Assembly (NCBI RefSeq): GCF_004328665.1
Contig: NZ_CP019770.1
Span: forward strand, 310,001 to 374,000
Length of the DNA stretch: 64,000 nucleotides
Source: Pseudoalteromonas sp. DL-6
GTDB lineage: Bacteria > Pseudomonadota > Gammaproteobacteria > Enterobacterales > Alteromonadaceae
Direction: 5' to 3'
The notes beneath the pieces are model-generated. The model searched no databases, had not been told where the DNA came from, and saw only the letters and a program-made list of their open reading frames with translations. This document shows, piece after piece, positions 27,238 to 37,015 of the stretch. A program made the translations under genes and the position numbers. Position 1 is the first letter of the stretch, and each line of letters opens with the position of its first letter.

Positions 27238-29118
27238 ATGAATTTTTTACAAAATCTGACGATAAAACGCCGTTTGCAACTAAACGCCCTTGTTGTAGGC
27301 TTAGCAATGATTGTCATGCTATGCATCATCATTTATGAAGCACGTATTATGCTTAAATTAAATGAAACAATTCAGTACGCTGAAGAGCTAGATATACATG
27401 AGCTTTCGATGCGCAAATATGAGAAAGATTTTTTATTTTATAAAGATGAAAGTAGCTTAGATTTATTCACTAAAGAATACAAACAACTGCAGCTTAAATT
27501 AGAAAAGCTATCTGTTTTATCAACAGACTTAAATATTGCCACGGCCCAGGTAAGCCAATTCTCGGCGCTTGCAAAACAATACTATGATGACTTTCAGGTT
27601 GTTGTAAAACTGCAACGTAAGATAGGCTTACATCCCAAAGATGCACTTTACGGCGAACTTCGTGAAGCTGTTCACAGTATTGAAACGTTACTCAATGAGC
27701 AAAATAATTATCAGCTACTTACTACCATGCTGCAGCTACGCCGTGCTGAAAAAGATTTTATGTTACGCTTGGATACAAAATACCTAGACCGATTTAATAA
27801 ATTAGCAGTGGAGTTAAAACAGCAAGTAAGCGCCGCCGATTTACCCAATCAGACCCGCAGTCAATTAGCATCGTTAATGAGTAATTACCAAGGTAAATTT
27901 ACCGCGTTAGTAGAGGCACAGGTAGCACTGGGTGTCGATTTAAATTCGGGCGCCTTGGGTAAAATGAGGATAAGTGTTAAAAAGAGTGATGAAGTGGTTT
28001 CTTACATTACAGCTGCCACTAAAGAGCAAGTAAGTGAAACAGCCAATCAAGCACAATTATTAGCAATAGTGATTTTTGTGATTGCCAGTGTGATTGTTAT
28101 GGCGCTTGTGTACTTAACTAGTCGTTCAATTATTCAGCCTATTGAAAGGGTGTATCAAGCAATAGATGAAATTAGGCGCAATAACGATTTAAGTTTATTT
28201 ATAGAGCATAAAGGAAAAGATGAAGTAACCAGAATGACCATAGACTTTAATAGTTTAATTGGTGACTTCAAAAAACTAATTTATGAAGTAAATACCGCAT
28301 TGAAAACGTTAAACATTGCGACTGAAGATTTATCTAACACAACGGCAGCAACTAGCTCAGGAATGCAAGAGCAGTTACATGAAGCCGACATGGTAGCCAC
28401 CGCTGCGACAGAGATGCAGGCGACAATTCAAGATATTTCACATAATACTGAAGCTGCGGCTAAAAAGGCAGAGTCGACTAACGAGAGTGCCTTACAAGGT
28501 CAGGTTGAGGTTGAGTCAACCATTAAGCACATTAATGCGCTATCTGATTCTTTGGTTAATGCTTCAGGAGTGGTGTCACAGCTTGAAAAAGATGGTGAAA
28601 CTATTGGCTCAGTGCTTGATGTAATTCGTGCTATTGCTGAACAAACTAATTTACTGGCTTTAAATGCGGCTATTGAAGCGGCGAGAGCCGGTGAGCAAGG
28701 TCGCGGCTTTGCGGTTGTTGCCGATGAAGTACGTTCACTGGCCCAGCGTACGCAAGAGTCTACTAGCGAGATAGAAGGTATTATTAATACCTTGCAACAG
28801 CGCACTCAAGAGGTAGTAAGTATTATGCATCAATGTCGAGCTCAAGGTGGCGAAAGTGCAACACAAGCAACTAAAGCGGGTGAGCTGCTAGGATCTATTA
28901 CACTTGATGTGCAAACAATTATGGAAATGAGTACACAAATTGCTGTGGCGATTGATGAGCAAAGCCAAGTTGCATCAGAAGTGAATAAAAATGTAGTGCG
29001 AATTCGTGATATCGCTCAAAGCGCGTCAGAACATGCGGCTAATAACGCACAAACCAGTGAAGAGGTTTCAGCCCAAGCACGCGTGCTACATAGTGCGATA
29101 GATAAATATAAAGTTTAA
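27238..29118 (+). CDS. Methyl-accepting chemotaxis protein, HBM-like sensor
   Basis: The 626-aa receptor has TM1 at about residues 14-34. A helical periplasmic domain with two copies of an E-K-D-F motif follows (MRKYEKDFLFYKDE and LRRAEKDFMLRLD), the mark of helical bimodular (HBM) sensors, some of which bind organic acids. TM2 (about 275-295), HAMP and the signalling domain come next, with the tip [19 protein letters not shown]. The signalling part differs from the other receptor in the window. Ligand unknown. A 13-bp inverted repeat follows the stop. Confidence 0.92.
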   Translation: MNFLQNLTIKRRLQLNALVVGLAMIVMLCIIIYEARIMLKLNETIQYAEELDIHELSMRKYEKDFLFYKDESSLDLFTKEYKQLQLKLEKLSVLSTDLNIATAQVSQFSALAKQYYDDFQVVVKLQRKIGLHPKDALYGELREAVHSIETLLNEQNNYQLLTTMLQLRRAEKDFMLRLDTKYLDRFNKLAVELKQQVSAADLPNQTRSQLASLMSNYQGKFTALVEAQVALGVDLNSGALGKMRISVKKSDEVVSYITAATKEQVSETANQAQLLAIVIFVIASVIVMALVYLTSRSIIQPIERVYQAIDEIRRNNDLSLFIEHKGKDEVTRMTIDFNSLIGDFKKLIYEVNTALKTLNIATEDLSNTTAATSSGMQEQLHEADMVATAATEMQATIQDISHNTEAAAKKAESTNESALQGQVEVESTIKHINALSDSLVNASGVVSQLEKDGETIGSVLDVIRAIAEQTNLLALNAAIEAARAGEQGRGFAVVADEVRSLAQRTQESTSEIEGIINTLQQRTQEVVSIMHQCRAQGGESATQATKAGELLGSITLDVQTIMEMSTQIAVAIDEQSQVASEVNKNVVRIRDIAQSASEHAANNAQTSEEVSAQARVLHSAIDKYKV

Positions 29119-29131
29119 GCTTTGCTATACA

Positions 29132-29164
29132 ACCAATAAAGTTTAAGGAACAAACTTTATTGGT
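29132..29164. repeat. 13-bp inverted repeat between convergent genes
   Basis: ACCAATAAAGTTT and AAACTTTATTGGT pair around AAGGAAC. It covers the 3' end of the DUF971 gene. It has no T run after it on either strand, so it may be a weak or Rho-assisted terminator or an mRNA 3' stabiliser. Confidence 0.5.
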
Positions 29165-29517
29165 ACGCTGTCTTTGTTATTTTCATGTTGTTTAACACGT
29201 TCTAAATAAGTGTCCCACAACTTAGTATGTTCGGCTTGTAATTTAGCCAAATATTGCCAGCTAAACAACCCGCTGTTATGCCCGTCGTCAAACTCTAAAC
29301 GCAACGCATAATGTCCTACGGGTGTAATGCTTTTCATGCCCACTGTTTGTTTATTAAGTACTAACTTCATAGGCTCAGAGCCATGGCCTTGCACCTCGGC
29401 TGAGGGAGAGTGAACCCGTAAAAACTCAGTACTGAAGGTTGCCTCTGAATGATCATCAAAGAACACATCTAAATTTTTACTCACACTATGATAGTGCACT
29501 TTAGTTACTTGTTTCAT
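29143..29517 (-). CDS. DUF971 (gamma-butyrobetaine hydroxylase-like N-terminal domain) protein
   Basis: The 124-aa protein consists of a single DUF971 domain (DFFDD ... LRVHSPSAEVQGHG, and YALRLEFDDGHNSGLFSW near residue 85), related to the N-terminal zinc domain of gamma-butyrobetaine hydroxylase. Stand-alone forms downstream of hslVU are common in gamma-proteobacteria; their role is not settled. The frame is open to 29568, but that extension contains the hslU terminator, so I take ATG at 29517 (29523 is also possible). Confidence 0.82.
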   Translation of the reverse strand: MKQVTKVHYHSVSKNLDVFFDDHSEATFSTEFLRVHSPSAEVQGHGSEPMKLVLNKQTVGMKSITPVGHYALRLEFDDGHNSGLFSWQYLAKLQAEHTKLWDTYLERVKQHENNKDSVPIKFVP

Positions 29518-29533
29518 CGTCATCTCACTTACA

Positions 29534-29559
29534 AAAAAGCCTCCATGCTGGAGGCTTTT
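29534..29559 (-). terminator. Terminator of hslVU
   Basis: AAAAGCCTCC and GGAGGCTTTT pair around a 5-nt loop and are followed on the minus strand by a T run. It lies just before the DUF971 gene, 20 bp after hslU. Confidence 0.85.
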
Positions 29560-29578
29560 AGTATACATTAAACGGCTG

Positions 29579-30907
29579 TTAAAGAATAAAGCGGCTTAAG
29601 TCTTCATCTTCAACCAGTGCACCTAAGTGTTTTTCAACATAGGCGGCGTCAATAACAAGGCTTGAACCGGCTTTTTCAGAAGCATCATATGAAATTTCTT
29701 CCATTAGCCTTTCCATAACGGTATGTAAACGACGCGCACCGATGTTTTCGGTTTTCTCATTAACCTGCCATGCTGCTTTAGCAATACGCTCAATTGCATC
29801 GTCGCTAAATTCAATAGCGACTTGCTCTGTTTTGAGTAGCTCGCGTTGTTGCTCCGTAAGTGACGCGTGTGGCTCAGTTAAAATGCGTTTAAAGTCATCG
29901 GCTGTGAGTGCTTCAAGTTCAACACGAATAGGTAAGCGGCCTTGTAACTCCGGGATCATGTCTGATGGTTTAGACATTTGGAATGCACCTGAGGCAATAA
30001 ATAACATGTGATCAGTTTTAACCATGCCATGCTTAGTGTTAACTGTAGAGCCTTCAATAAGCGGTAGTAAATCACGCTGCACACCTTCACGGCTTACATC
30101 TGGGCCTGAGGCTTCGCCGCGCTTACAGATTTTGTCGATTTCGTCAATAAACACAATGCCGTTTTGCTCTACCGCAAAAATTGCCTGCTCTTTTAATTCT
30201 TCAGGATTAACTAATTTACCGGCTTCTTCTTCGGTAAGTAATTTAAACGCTTCTTTAATTTTAAGCTTACGTTTAGTTCGTTTATCACCACCCATATTTT
30301 GAAACATGCCCTGTAACTGGTTGGTCATTTCTTCCATACCAGGAGGAGCCATAATTTCAACATTCGGTTGAGCTTGCGCTAAATCAATATCAATTTCTTT
30401 GTCATCTAGCTGGCCTTCGCGTAATTTTTTACGAAACGATTGGCGTGTCGATGAGCTTTCATCGCGCTGAACTTCACCATACTGATCTTTCACTGGAGGC
30501 AGTAATACATCTAAAATGCGCTCTTCAGCCGCTTCTTCTGCACGGTGTTTAAACTTTTTGGTTTGTTGTTCACGGGTCATTTTGATTGAAACGTCGACTA
30601 AATCACGAATGATAGTTTCAACTTCTTTGCCTACATAACCCACTTCGGTAAATTTAGTGGCTTCCACTTTAATAAAGGGGGCATTAGCTAGTTTTGCTAA
30701 ACGACGCGCAATTTCCGTTTTACCTACGCCTGTAGGGCCAATCATTAAAATATTCTTTGGTGTTACTTCGGCACGTAAATCTTCGTTTAACTGCATACGG
30801 CGCCAGCGATTACGAAGGGCAATAGCAACCGCTTTTTTTGCTTTTGCTTGACCAATAATATGCTGGTCAAGCTCATGAACAATTTCTCTTGGGGTCATAT
30901 CAGACAT
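29579..30907 (-). CDS. hslU: HslU, ATPase subunit of the HslVU protease
   Basis: The 442-aa AAA+ unfoldase feeds substrates to the HslV peptidase. Walker [10 protein letters not shown] lies near residues 55-63 and Walker [10 protein letters not shown] near 252. The intermediate I domain lies between (about 110-240, [18 protein letters not shown]), and the C-terminal LSRFIL that docks into HslV is intact. It lies 12 bp behind hslV in one heat-shock operon. Confidence 0.97.
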   Translation of the reverse strand: MSDMTPREIVHELDQHIIGQAKAKKAVAIALRNRWRRMQLNEDLRAEVTPKNILMIGPTGVGKTEIARRLAKLANAPFIKVEATKFTEVGYVGKEVETIIRDLVDVSIKMTREQQTKKFKHRAEEAAEERILDVLLPPVKDQYGEVQRDESSSTRQSFRKKLREGQLDDKEIDIDLAQAQPNVEIMAPPGMEEMTNQLQGMFQNMGGDKRTKRKLKIKEAFKLLTEEEAGKLVNPEELKEQAIFAVEQNGIVFIDEIDKICKRGEASGPDVSREGVQRDLLPLIEGSTVNTKHGMVKTDHMLFIASGAFQMSKPSDMIPELQGRLPIRVELEALTADDFKRILTEPHASLTEQQRELLKTEQVAIEFSDDAIERIAKAAWQVNEKTENIGARRLHTVMERLMEEISYDASEKAGSSLVIDAAYVEKHLGALVEDEDLSRFIL

Positions 30908-30919
30908 GGCGGGTTCCTA

Positions 30920-31438
30920 TTACAATTCTTCGATAGTTTGGAAGTTATTCGTAAATACACAGATGTTGCCAGCAATTGTTAGGCTTTTCTCTACAATTTC
31001 ACGAGCACTTAAGTCGGTGTTTTCTAATAAGGCGGTTGCAGCAGATTGTGCAAAATTTCCGCCGCTGCCAATCGCGATCAGGTCGTTTTCAGGTTGTACG
31101 ACGTCACCATTACCAGTGATGATCAATGATGCAGTTTCATCAGCAACAGCTAGCAGGGCTTCAAGTTTGCGTAAGGCACGATCGCTACGCCAATCTTTAG
31201 CCATTTCTACAGCCGCTTTAGTTAGATTGCCTTGGTGCATTTCTAATTTGCTTTCAAAACGTTCGAAAAGGGTGAAGGCATCAGCAGTACCGCCAGCAAA
31301 CCCAGCGATTACTTTGCCATTATAAAGGCGTCGAACTTTTCGGGCGTTGCCCTTCATTACTGTGTTACCAAGAGATACTTGGCCGTCACCACCAATAACA
31401 ACTTTGTCATCACGGCGTACACTTACGATTGTAGTCAT
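30920..31438 (-). CDS. hslV: HslV, peptidase subunit of the HslVU protease
   Basis: The 172-aa threonine peptidase resembles the proteasome beta subunit. After removal of Met the N-terminal Thr-Thr ([19 protein letters not shown]) is the nucleophile. The ATG at 31438 has GAGGAAT upstream; a longer frame from 31456 would bury the catalytic Thr and is rejected. The leader carries a hairpin and a sigma-32 type promoter lies upstream, so heat-shock induction is expected. Confidence 0.97.
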   Translation of the reverse strand: MTTIVSVRRDDKVVIGGDGQVSLGNTVMKGNARKVRRLYNGKVIAGFAGGTADAFTLFERFESKLEMHQGNLTKAAVEMAKDWRSDRALRKLEALLAVADETASLIITGNGDVVQPENDLIAIGSGGNFAQSAATALLENTDLSAREIVEKSLTIAGNICVFTNNFQTIEEL

Positions 31439-31455
31439 GTTATTCCTCATCATCA

Positions 31456-31472
31456 CGCTGCAAGGGGCAGCG
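31456..31472 (-). promoter_or_regulatory. Hairpin in the hslV 5' leader
   Basis: On the minus strand CGCTGC-CCCTT-GCAGCG lies between the predicted transcription start and the ribosome binding site. E. coli hslVU mRNA also has a leader stem-loop that raises its stability, so a similar role is inferred. Confidence 0.6.
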
Positions 31473-31497
31473 CGTAAAAAACGATTATGAAGAGGTT

Positions 31498-31523
31498 ATA
31501 TGGGTGAATGGTTTAAATTCAAG
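31498..31523 (-). promoter_or_regulatory. Sigma-32 (heat-shock) promoter of hslVU
   Basis: On the minus strand CTTGAA (31523-31518), 13 bases, then CCCATAT (31504-31498) match the sigma-32 consensus CTTGAA-N13/14-CCCATnT almost fully. The -35 element overlaps the last codons of ftsN. The start would be near 31491, giving a leader of about 50 nt. Confidence 0.82.
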
Positions 31524-32046
31524 TCCAGCCCCAAATTCCGCAGCCAACGATATTAATTCGTTTCAGTTTGTTCTTATCACTTTCTGCTTGGCGCTTGGTT
31601 TCATAAGGTCCTAAACGGACTTTATACCAAATACCATTGGTACCTGTGGTTTTTTTGATCTCTGAAATTAGCCCTGCAAAGGCTATTTTAGCCTTTAAGG
31701 TTTCTGCTTGTTGATGCGTTTTAAATGAGCCACATTGCATAACATACGGGCCTTTTTGTTCAAGTTCTTTTACTTCAACTTGAATTTCATGTTCTTTAAT
31801 TTCTTTAATAAATTTAGGTGGCCGCGGTTTAGCTATTTCTACTTGCTTTTCAGGTGTTGGATTTGCCTGTTTTTCAACAAGATCAGGATCGGCATTATTT
31901 TTAACAAACCAGAGTCCGTATGCGAAACCACCGACGAGCAATAGTGCAATTAGGGTTAATAACAGCGGAAAGGGTTTTTTAGCCGGTTCTTGTTTGGTGT
32001 TTTTTCTATTTTTTGGTTTTTTATTAATATAATCGTGCTGTGCCAT
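31519..32046 (-). CDS. ftsN: FtsN-like SPOR-domain cell division protein
   Basis: The 175-aa bitopic membrane protein has a basic cytoplasmic tail (KKPKNRKNTKQEPAKK), one membrane segment (about residues 27-46), a Pro/Lys-rich periplasmic linker and a C-terminal SPOR domain (about 98-175; YVMQCGSFKTHQQAETLKAK) that binds denuded glycan at the septum. Its position between priA and hslVU is that of ftsN in E. coli. It is much shorter than E. coli FtsN (319 aa), mainly in the linker. The C-terminal VGCGIWGWT is atypical but keeps the fold pattern. Confidence 0.83.
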   Translation of the reverse strand: MAQHDYINKKPKNRKNTKQEPAKKPFPLLLTLIALLLVGGFAYGLWFVKNNADPDLVEKQANPTPEKQVEIAKPRPPKFIKEIKEHEIQVEVKELEQKGPYVMQCGSFKTHQQAETLKAKIAFAGLISEIKKTTGTNGIWYKVRLGPYETKRQAESDKNKLKRINIVGCGIWGWT

Positions 32047-32066
32047 GGTGTTATGTGTGGCCTTAC

Positions 32067-34250
32067 CTAAATCATGTCTGTAGGGTCTACGTCTAAACTC
32101 CAGCGAACTTTTTGAGCAAGTTTGCTGGTGCTGAGATAATCAACCATTTGTGCAAGATACGGGTGTAAAATGCGTCGATCTTGCGCTTGAATATGTAATT
32201 GAAAACGATACATCCCTGCAATTTTCTCTAAAGGCGCAGGGATTGGTCCAAGCAATTGTATACCAGATACCCCATTGACAGGAACCAAATCCGTTAGAAA
32301 GTCGACGACTTGCTTAATGTTATGTCCTTGTGCACGAACTATCGCCATACTGGTGATGGGCGGCAATTGCGCGTCACTGCGCTCAGTAAGTGCAAAGCGG
32401 GCAAAATCTTGATAGCCATTATTAACTAAATCCTGTAATAACGGATGCTCAGGAAAGTGCGTTTGTAATAATACCTCACCGGGCTCACCGGAACGCCCTG
32501 CTCGCCCAGCAACCTGAGTCACTAATTGCGCAAGGTGTTCTGTTGCCCTAAAGTCACACGAATATAAACCACTATCTACATCTAAAATGAGTACTAAGCT
32601 TACATCCGCAAAGTGGTGGCCTTTGGCCAGCATTTGCGTACCGACTAAAATGCGTGCGCCACCTTGGTTTATTTCATCCAATGCTTTTTCAAGGCTGCCT
32701 TTGCGCCTCGTAGAGTCGCGGTCTATTCGGCTAATCGGGATATCTTTAAATTCAGTACTCAAAAATTCTTCTATTTGTTCAGTGCCTTTACCGTTAGGAA
32801 ATATCTGCGTGCTACCACAATCAGGGCATTGATGCGGTACTTGATATTGGTCACCACAGTGATGGCAAATCATCTGACCGATGGCTTTATGAAAGGTTGC
32901 ACTCGTGCTGCAGCGATTACATTCACTTAACCAACCACACTCATGACATATTAAAGTAGGCGAAAAACCACGGCGGTTTAAAAATACCATTACCTGCTTA
33001 CTTTTATTCAGGTGCTGGCGCATTATCGCTAGGCTCGCATGGGCAATACCTGCTTGATCAGGCTGACCTTTCATGTCGAGAAGCTTAAATTGGTTATCGG
33101 TGGCAGTTTGTGCTCGCTCACTTAATGTGAGTAACTGGTATTTGTTATTAATTGCTTTGTGCAGTGTTTCTAAAGCGGGGGTAGCACTGCCTAAAATAAG
33201 CGGAATGTTATGCTGATATGCGCGATACGCTGCTAAATCGCGTGCATGATAGCGTAAAGTATCTTGTTGTTTAAATGAAGCATCATGTTCTTCATCAACC
33301 ACAATCATCCCGAGTTTTAAAAAGGGCAGAAAAATACTCGAACGAGTACCTATAACGATGGCACAACTGCCTTTTTCACAAAACCGCCATGTTTGCAGAC
33401 GCTCGTTATCGGTGAGCGCTGAATGCCATAGCATAATTGGCGTATCGGGGAAGCGGCGCCTAAAACGATTAACGGTTTGTGGGGTTAAACCTATCTCGGG
33501 AACCAGCACTAACGCTTGCTCTCCACGCTTTAACACCTCTTCAAGACACTGTAGGTAAACTTCTGTTTTACCACTACCCGTGACACCTTCAAGTAAAAAG
33601 CTATTGAAACCGGTGCTTTGATTAATCGCTGTGCAAGCAATCGCTTGTTCTTTATTTAAGCGAGGCTTAGTGCCCACAGTAGGAGAGGCATGTTGCCATT
33701 GATTGTCATGTTCAATGGTTTGCACTATCAACTCTTTTGCCAACAGGCTATCAATAGTCTTTTTATTAAACCCGAGTGCTTTTAGTTCCGTTAATGATGA
33801 TTTACCCGATGCAGATAATTGCTTAAGCAAGTTAAGCTGTGTTTTAGCTTTTAAAGATGGTAAAAGCGCCCCTTTATCAGTTAACGTCAGCATATTTATA
33901 CTGGTTTTATCAGGGCATTCACCTTGGCGCAATGCACTGGGTAGTGCAATATGAATAGTTTCACCTAGTGGATAACAATAATAACGTGCAGTAAACTTCA
34001 GCAGCTCTAAATGTTGCGCAGATAACACCGGCGAGTCGTCAATAACTTCAATAATAGATTTGATTTTGCCTTCGGGAACTTCTGTATCGGCTTTTAAGTT
34101 AAGGATAACCGCTACTTTTCGTTGATTACCAAAAGGGACGAGTACGCGCATGCCTGGCTGTAATTGAGTCAGCGGTAGTAATTGCTCATCCACTTTATAA
34201 TCAAAGGTGCGAGGTAAGGGGACTTTTATTGCAACTTCAGCAAAACGCAT
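32067..34250 (-). CDS. priA: Primosomal protein N' (replication restart helicase PriA)
   Basis: The 727-aa superfamily 2 helicase reloads the replisome at stalled forks. The N-terminal DNA-binding domain begins MRFAEVAIKVPLPRTFDYKV. Walker A GVTGSGKTEVY lies near residues 222-232 and Walker B VVDEEHDASFKQ near 319. The zinc-binding cysteine clusters (CHECGWLSECNRCS, CHHCGDQYQVPHQCPDCG) lie near 440-490. Length matches E. coli (732). The gene order rpmE, priA, ftsN, hslV, hslU is conserved. Confidence 0.96.
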   Translation of the reverse strand: MRFAEVAIKVPLPRTFDYKVDEQLLPLTQLQPGMRVLVPFGNQRKVAVILNLKADTEVPEGKIKSIIEVIDDSPVLSAQHLELLKFTARYYCYPLGETIHIALPSALRQGECPDKTSINMLTLTDKGALLPSLKAKTQLNLLKQLSASGKSSLTELKALGFNKKTIDSLLAKELIVQTIEHDNQWQHASPTVGTKPRLNKEQAIACTAINQSTGFNSFLLEGVTGSGKTEVYLQCLEEVLKRGEQALVLVPEIGLTPQTVNRFRRRFPDTPIMLWHSALTDNERLQTWRFCEKGSCAIVIGTRSSIFLPFLKLGMIVVDEEHDASFKQQDTLRYHARDLAAYRAYQHNIPLILGSATPALETLHKAINNKYQLLTLSERAQTATDNQFKLLDMKGQPDQAGIAHASLAIMRQHLNKSKQVMVFLNRRGFSPTLICHECGWLSECNRCSTSATFHKAIGQMICHHCGDQYQVPHQCPDCGSTQIFPNGKGTEQIEEFLSTEFKDIPISRIDRDSTRRKGSLEKALDEINQGGARILVGTQMLAKGHHFADVSLVLILDVDSGLYSCDFRATEHLAQLVTQVAGRAGRSGEPGEVLLQTHFPEHPLLQDLVNNGYQDFARFALTERSDAQLPPITSMAIVRAQGHNIKQVVDFLTDLVPVNGVSGIQLLGPIPAPLEKIAGMYRFQLHIQAQDRRILHPYLAQMVDYLSTSKLAQKVRWSLDVDPTDMI

Positions 34251-34424
34251 AACAACTCAACTAAGAAACCGAATGGCTTAATGTACTAAAAATAGTATTA
34301 AAAGCCCACCAACAAATCCATAATGGCTAGCCGTTTGCCGACTTTTTAGCAAAAAGAATAATTAAAGCTTGTGTGCGTGCGGGTTGTTGGATAAAATTCG
34401 CGACCAATAAATTTGTTTTAACGA

Positions 34425-34470
34425 CGTATGGTGCCAGACTTCGGGTTTGGAGAGCGATGCGGCCTTAACT
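34425..34470 (+). promoter_or_regulatory. Candidate ribosomal protein L31 leader
   Basis: Just before rpmE the RNA can form CCAGAC-TTCGG-GTTTGG (34434-34450), followed by a G-rich segment and AGAGG as the ribosome binding site. Autoregulatory L31 leaders are known in gamma-proteobacteria; the match here is by position and hairpin only. Confidence 0.45.
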
Positions 34471-34480
34471 AGAGGTTCCT

Positions 34481-34696
34481 ATGAAAGAAGGTATTCACCC
34501 TAAGTACGAAGTAATTTCTGCAACTTGTTCATGCGGAAACAAATTCGAAACTCGTTCTACTTTGTGTAAAGACATTCACTTAGACGTATGTTCTGCGTGT
34601 CACCCGTTTTACACTGGTAAGCAAAAGATTTTAGACACTGGCGGCCGTGTTGATCGCTTCAACAAGCGCTTCGGTGCACTTAGCAGCAAAAAATAA
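34481..34696 (+). CDS. rpmE: 50S ribosomal protein L31, zinc-binding form
   Basis: The 71-aa protein carries the zinc ligands of the C+ type (CSCGNKF near residue 17, then [10 protein letters not shown] near 38-47). L31 bridges the ribosomal subunits at the central protuberance. AGAGG precedes the ATG. It is divergent from priA and followed by a strong terminator. A zinc-free paralogue, often present elsewhere as a substitute under zinc limitation, is not in the window. Confidence 0.97.
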   Translation: MKEGIHPKYEVISATCSCGNKFETRSTLCKDIHLDVCSACHPFYTGKQKILDTGGRVDRFNKRFGALSSKK

Positions 34697-34712
34697 TTTT
34701 TTGTTTCTATGT

Positions 34713-34739
34713 AAAAAAGCACCTTAGGGTGCTTTTTTT
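34713..34739 (+). terminator. Terminator of rpmE
   Basis: GCACC-TTAG-GGTGC sits inside six A and seven T. Confidence 0.9.
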
Positions 34740-35219
34740 GTGCCTAAAATTCACTTCTCCCTCCATTTTTATAACAGTTTTGTATTTATTATTTTTGCAT
34801 AACTATTTCCTGTTCTTATTCTGAATATGCATAAACATTTACAGACAAAATAGCCAATACTCTCTATATTTTTATTTGTTACATTTTAAATATGCTACTT
34901 AAATGTAGGTAACGTGAAGTTATTTGTATTTAAAATTAAATAAAGTTCGATATTTCTCTATTTTAATTTGAGACTGAAAAATACGCTTCATCAAAATTGA
35001 TTAAGGGCAGAAATTACCTGTAATTTTAATTTTTATGACGAATTAATATTTTAAAATTGTCAGGATAATCTAGGGAAGTTGCTGATAAATCACTTAAAAT
35101 TAACAGTTCTAGCATATAACAGGATAGACCTGATATTGCTTGGAATTTAAAAATAATAAAGGTATCGTAGAATAAAACTACCTCTCACTTTAACTTAAAT
35201 TGCAGGATATAATCGCGTT
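34740..35219. other. 480-bp very AT-rich interval before the malic enzyme gene
   Basis: No reading frame with a ribosome binding site, no strong hairpin and no direct repeat was seen. Several TGCATAA / ATTTA stretches (34795-34855) recall weak ArgR half-sites but none is convincing. The length suggests a regulated malic enzyme promoter. Confidence 0.5.
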
Positions 35220-36461
35220 ATGTCAGATTTTCGTGAACAAGCACTACATTACCATGCCCATCCCGTTCCAGGTAAAATCAGTATTGAGCTGACTAAGCCC
35301 GCTGAGACGGTTAAAGACCTCGCGCTCGCATACAGCCCAGGTGTTGCAGAACCTGTTCGTGAAATTGCCGCTGATCCAGCAAATGCTTACAAGTATACTG
35401 GTAAAGGAAATATGGTTGCGGTTATTACTAACGGCACCGCAATTTTAGGCTTAGGGAATTTAGGCCCACTTGCCTCAAAACCAGTAATGGAAGGCAAAGC
35501 ATTATTATTTAAACGTTTTGCAGGACTAGACTCAATTGACATTGAAGTTAAGCATCGCACAACCGAAGACTTTATCAACACGGTTGCGAATATTGCAGAC
35601 ACGTTTGGTGGTATCAATTTAGAAGATATTAAAGCACCAGAATGTTTTGAAATAGAAAAAGCACTTATAGAACGTTGCAGCATTCCTGTGTTTCATGATG
35701 ATCAACATGGTACGGCAATTGTTACGGCTGCGGGTATGCTAAATGCATTAGAAGTACAAGGCAAAGCAATTGAAGATGCGATTATCGTATGTTTAGGTGC
35801 TGGTGCCGCAGCTGTTGCCTGTATGGAGCTTTTAATTAAGTGTGGCGCCTTACGTGAACATATTTATATGTTAGACCGTAAAGGGGTTATTCATACACGT
35901 CGTGATGACTTAAATGAATATAAGCAATTATTTGCAAACAATACGGATAAACGTACTTTACAAGATGTAATTGAAGATGCCGATGTGTTTGTTGGTGTAT
36001 CAGGCCCAAATTTATTAGCCGCCGATGATTTAAAATTAATGGCTGACCGCCCAGTTGTATTTGCATGTTCAAACCCCGATCCTGAAATTGATCCGCAATT
36101 AGCACATGCTGCACGCAACGATCTTATTATGGCGACCGGCCGCTCTGATTATCCGAACCAAGTTAACAACGTACTTTGTTTTCCATTTATTTTCCGTGGT
36201 GCATTAGATGTACGCGCAAGTGAAATAAACGATGAAATGAAAATAGCTGCTGTAGAGGCAATTCGCAGTATTGCTAAAGAGCCAGTACCGGCTGAAGTAC
36301 TGACTGCTGCTGGCATCGATAAATTAGAGTTTGGTGCAAAATATATTATACCAAAACCTATGGATCCGCGCTTATTGCCTCGTATCGCCAAAGCGGTTGC
36401 TCAAGCTGCAGTTGATTCGGGTGTGGCACAAATTGATATGCCAGAGAACTACATGGCGTAA
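35220..36461 (+). CDS. Malic enzyme (oxaloacetate-decarboxylating), short form
   Basis: The 413-aa enzyme oxidises malate to pyruvate and CO2 with NAD(P). The N-terminal catalytic domain has LALAYSPGVAEP near residue 33, LGLGNLG near 74 and FHDDQHGTA near 158 with the metal and catalytic acids. The C-terminal NAD(P)-binding domain has VCLGAGAAAVAC near 193. It lacks the phosphotransacetylase-like tail of E. coli MaeB (759 aa). Cofactor choice cannot be read with certainty. AGGAT precedes the ATG. It shares a bidirectional terminator with metJ. Confidence 0.93.
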   Translation: MSDFREQALHYHAHPVPGKISIELTKPAETVKDLALAYSPGVAEPVREIAADPANAYKYTGKGNMVAVITNGTAILGLGNLGPLASKPVMEGKALLFKRFAGLDSIDIEVKHRTTEDFINTVANIADTFGGINLEDIKAPECFEIEKALIERCSIPVFHDDQHGTAIVTAAGMLNALEVQGKAIEDAIIVCLGAGAAAVACMELLIKCGALREHIYMLDRKGVIHTRRDDLNEYKQLFANNTDKRTLQDVIEDADVFVGVSGPNLLAADDLKLMADRPVVFACSNPDPEIDPQLAHAARNDLIMATGRSDYPNQVNNVLCFPFIFRGALDVRASEINDEMKIAAVEAIRSIAKEPVPAEVLTAAGIDKLEFGAKYIIPKPMDPRLLPRIAKAVAQAAVDSGVAQIDMPENYMA

Positions 36462-36482
36462 TTTTAAGTGTGAATTAACGCA

Positions 36483-36514
36483 AAAAAAACCTCAGCATTT
36501 GCTGAGGTTTTTTT
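36483..36514. terminator. Bidirectional terminator between malic enzyme gene and metJ
   Basis: AACCTCAGC-ATTT-GCTGAGGTT is flanked by A on the left and T on the right, between converging genes. Confidence 0.9.
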
Positions 36515-36533
36515 ATAACACAGATAAAGAAAT

Positions 36534-36854
36534 TTAGTCTTCATTTAAAATAGGCACTTCTAGTCCCATTTCTTGCATTATCTTCTTCACCTCTTCAGGT
36601 ACTTTTTCTGCATTGTCTTTACGTAGATCATCATCATTAGGCAGCGGTTGCCCTGTAAACGCATGCAAAAATGCTTCGCATAAAAGCTCACTATTTGTTG
36701 CATGGCGCAAGTTGTTTATTTGACGACGAGTACGTTCATCAGTTAATACCTTTAATACATTTAGCGGGATCGAAACGGTGATCTTTTTTACTTGTTCGGA
36801 TTTTTTCCCGTGTTCTGCATATGGGTGAATATATTCACCATTCCATTTAGCCAT
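36534..36854 (-). CDS. metJ: Methionine repressor MetJ
   Basis: The 106-aa ribbon-helix-helix repressor uses S-adenosylmethionine as corepressor. The beta ribbon that contacts DNA is KKITVSIPL near residues 23-31, followed by [19 protein letters not shown], nearly as in E. coli (105 aa). It is divergent from metB across two groups of met boxes, so it should repress itself and the metBL operon. Confidence 0.97.
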   Translation of the reverse strand: MAKWNGEYIHPYAEHGKKSEQVKKITVSIPLNVLKVLTDERTRRQINNLRHATNSELLCEAFLHAFTGQPLPNDDDLRKDNAEKVPEEVKKIMQEMGLEVPILNED

Positions 36855-36961
36855 AAGATGTATCGTTGCCTCAGATTATAAATTGCTCACACAGCATCAA
36901 AGCGTGTAAATATGCGTGAAATTCTATCGGTTTAAAAAAGATAGTCAAATACTAGTTATTT

Positions 36962-36993
36962 AGCTATCTAGACATTTAAATGTTTTGACATCT
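36962..36993. promoter_or_regulatory. Tandem met boxes, group 1 (four)
   Basis: Four contiguous 8-bp units read AGCTATCT, AGACATTT, AAATGTTT, TGACATCT against the MetJ consensus AGACGTCT. Each is imperfect, but the phased array is the form MetJ binds cooperatively. Confidence 0.85.
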
Positions 36994-37015
36994 CAAACTG
37001 CATGCGCTACCTTTT

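Noticed and set aside
34790..34860. TGAAT/TGCATAA and ATTTA stretches resembling ArgR boxes before the malic enzyme gene
   Set aside because: Each has several mismatches, spacing is not the 3-bp tandem form, and the DNA is so AT-rich that such matches are expected by chance.
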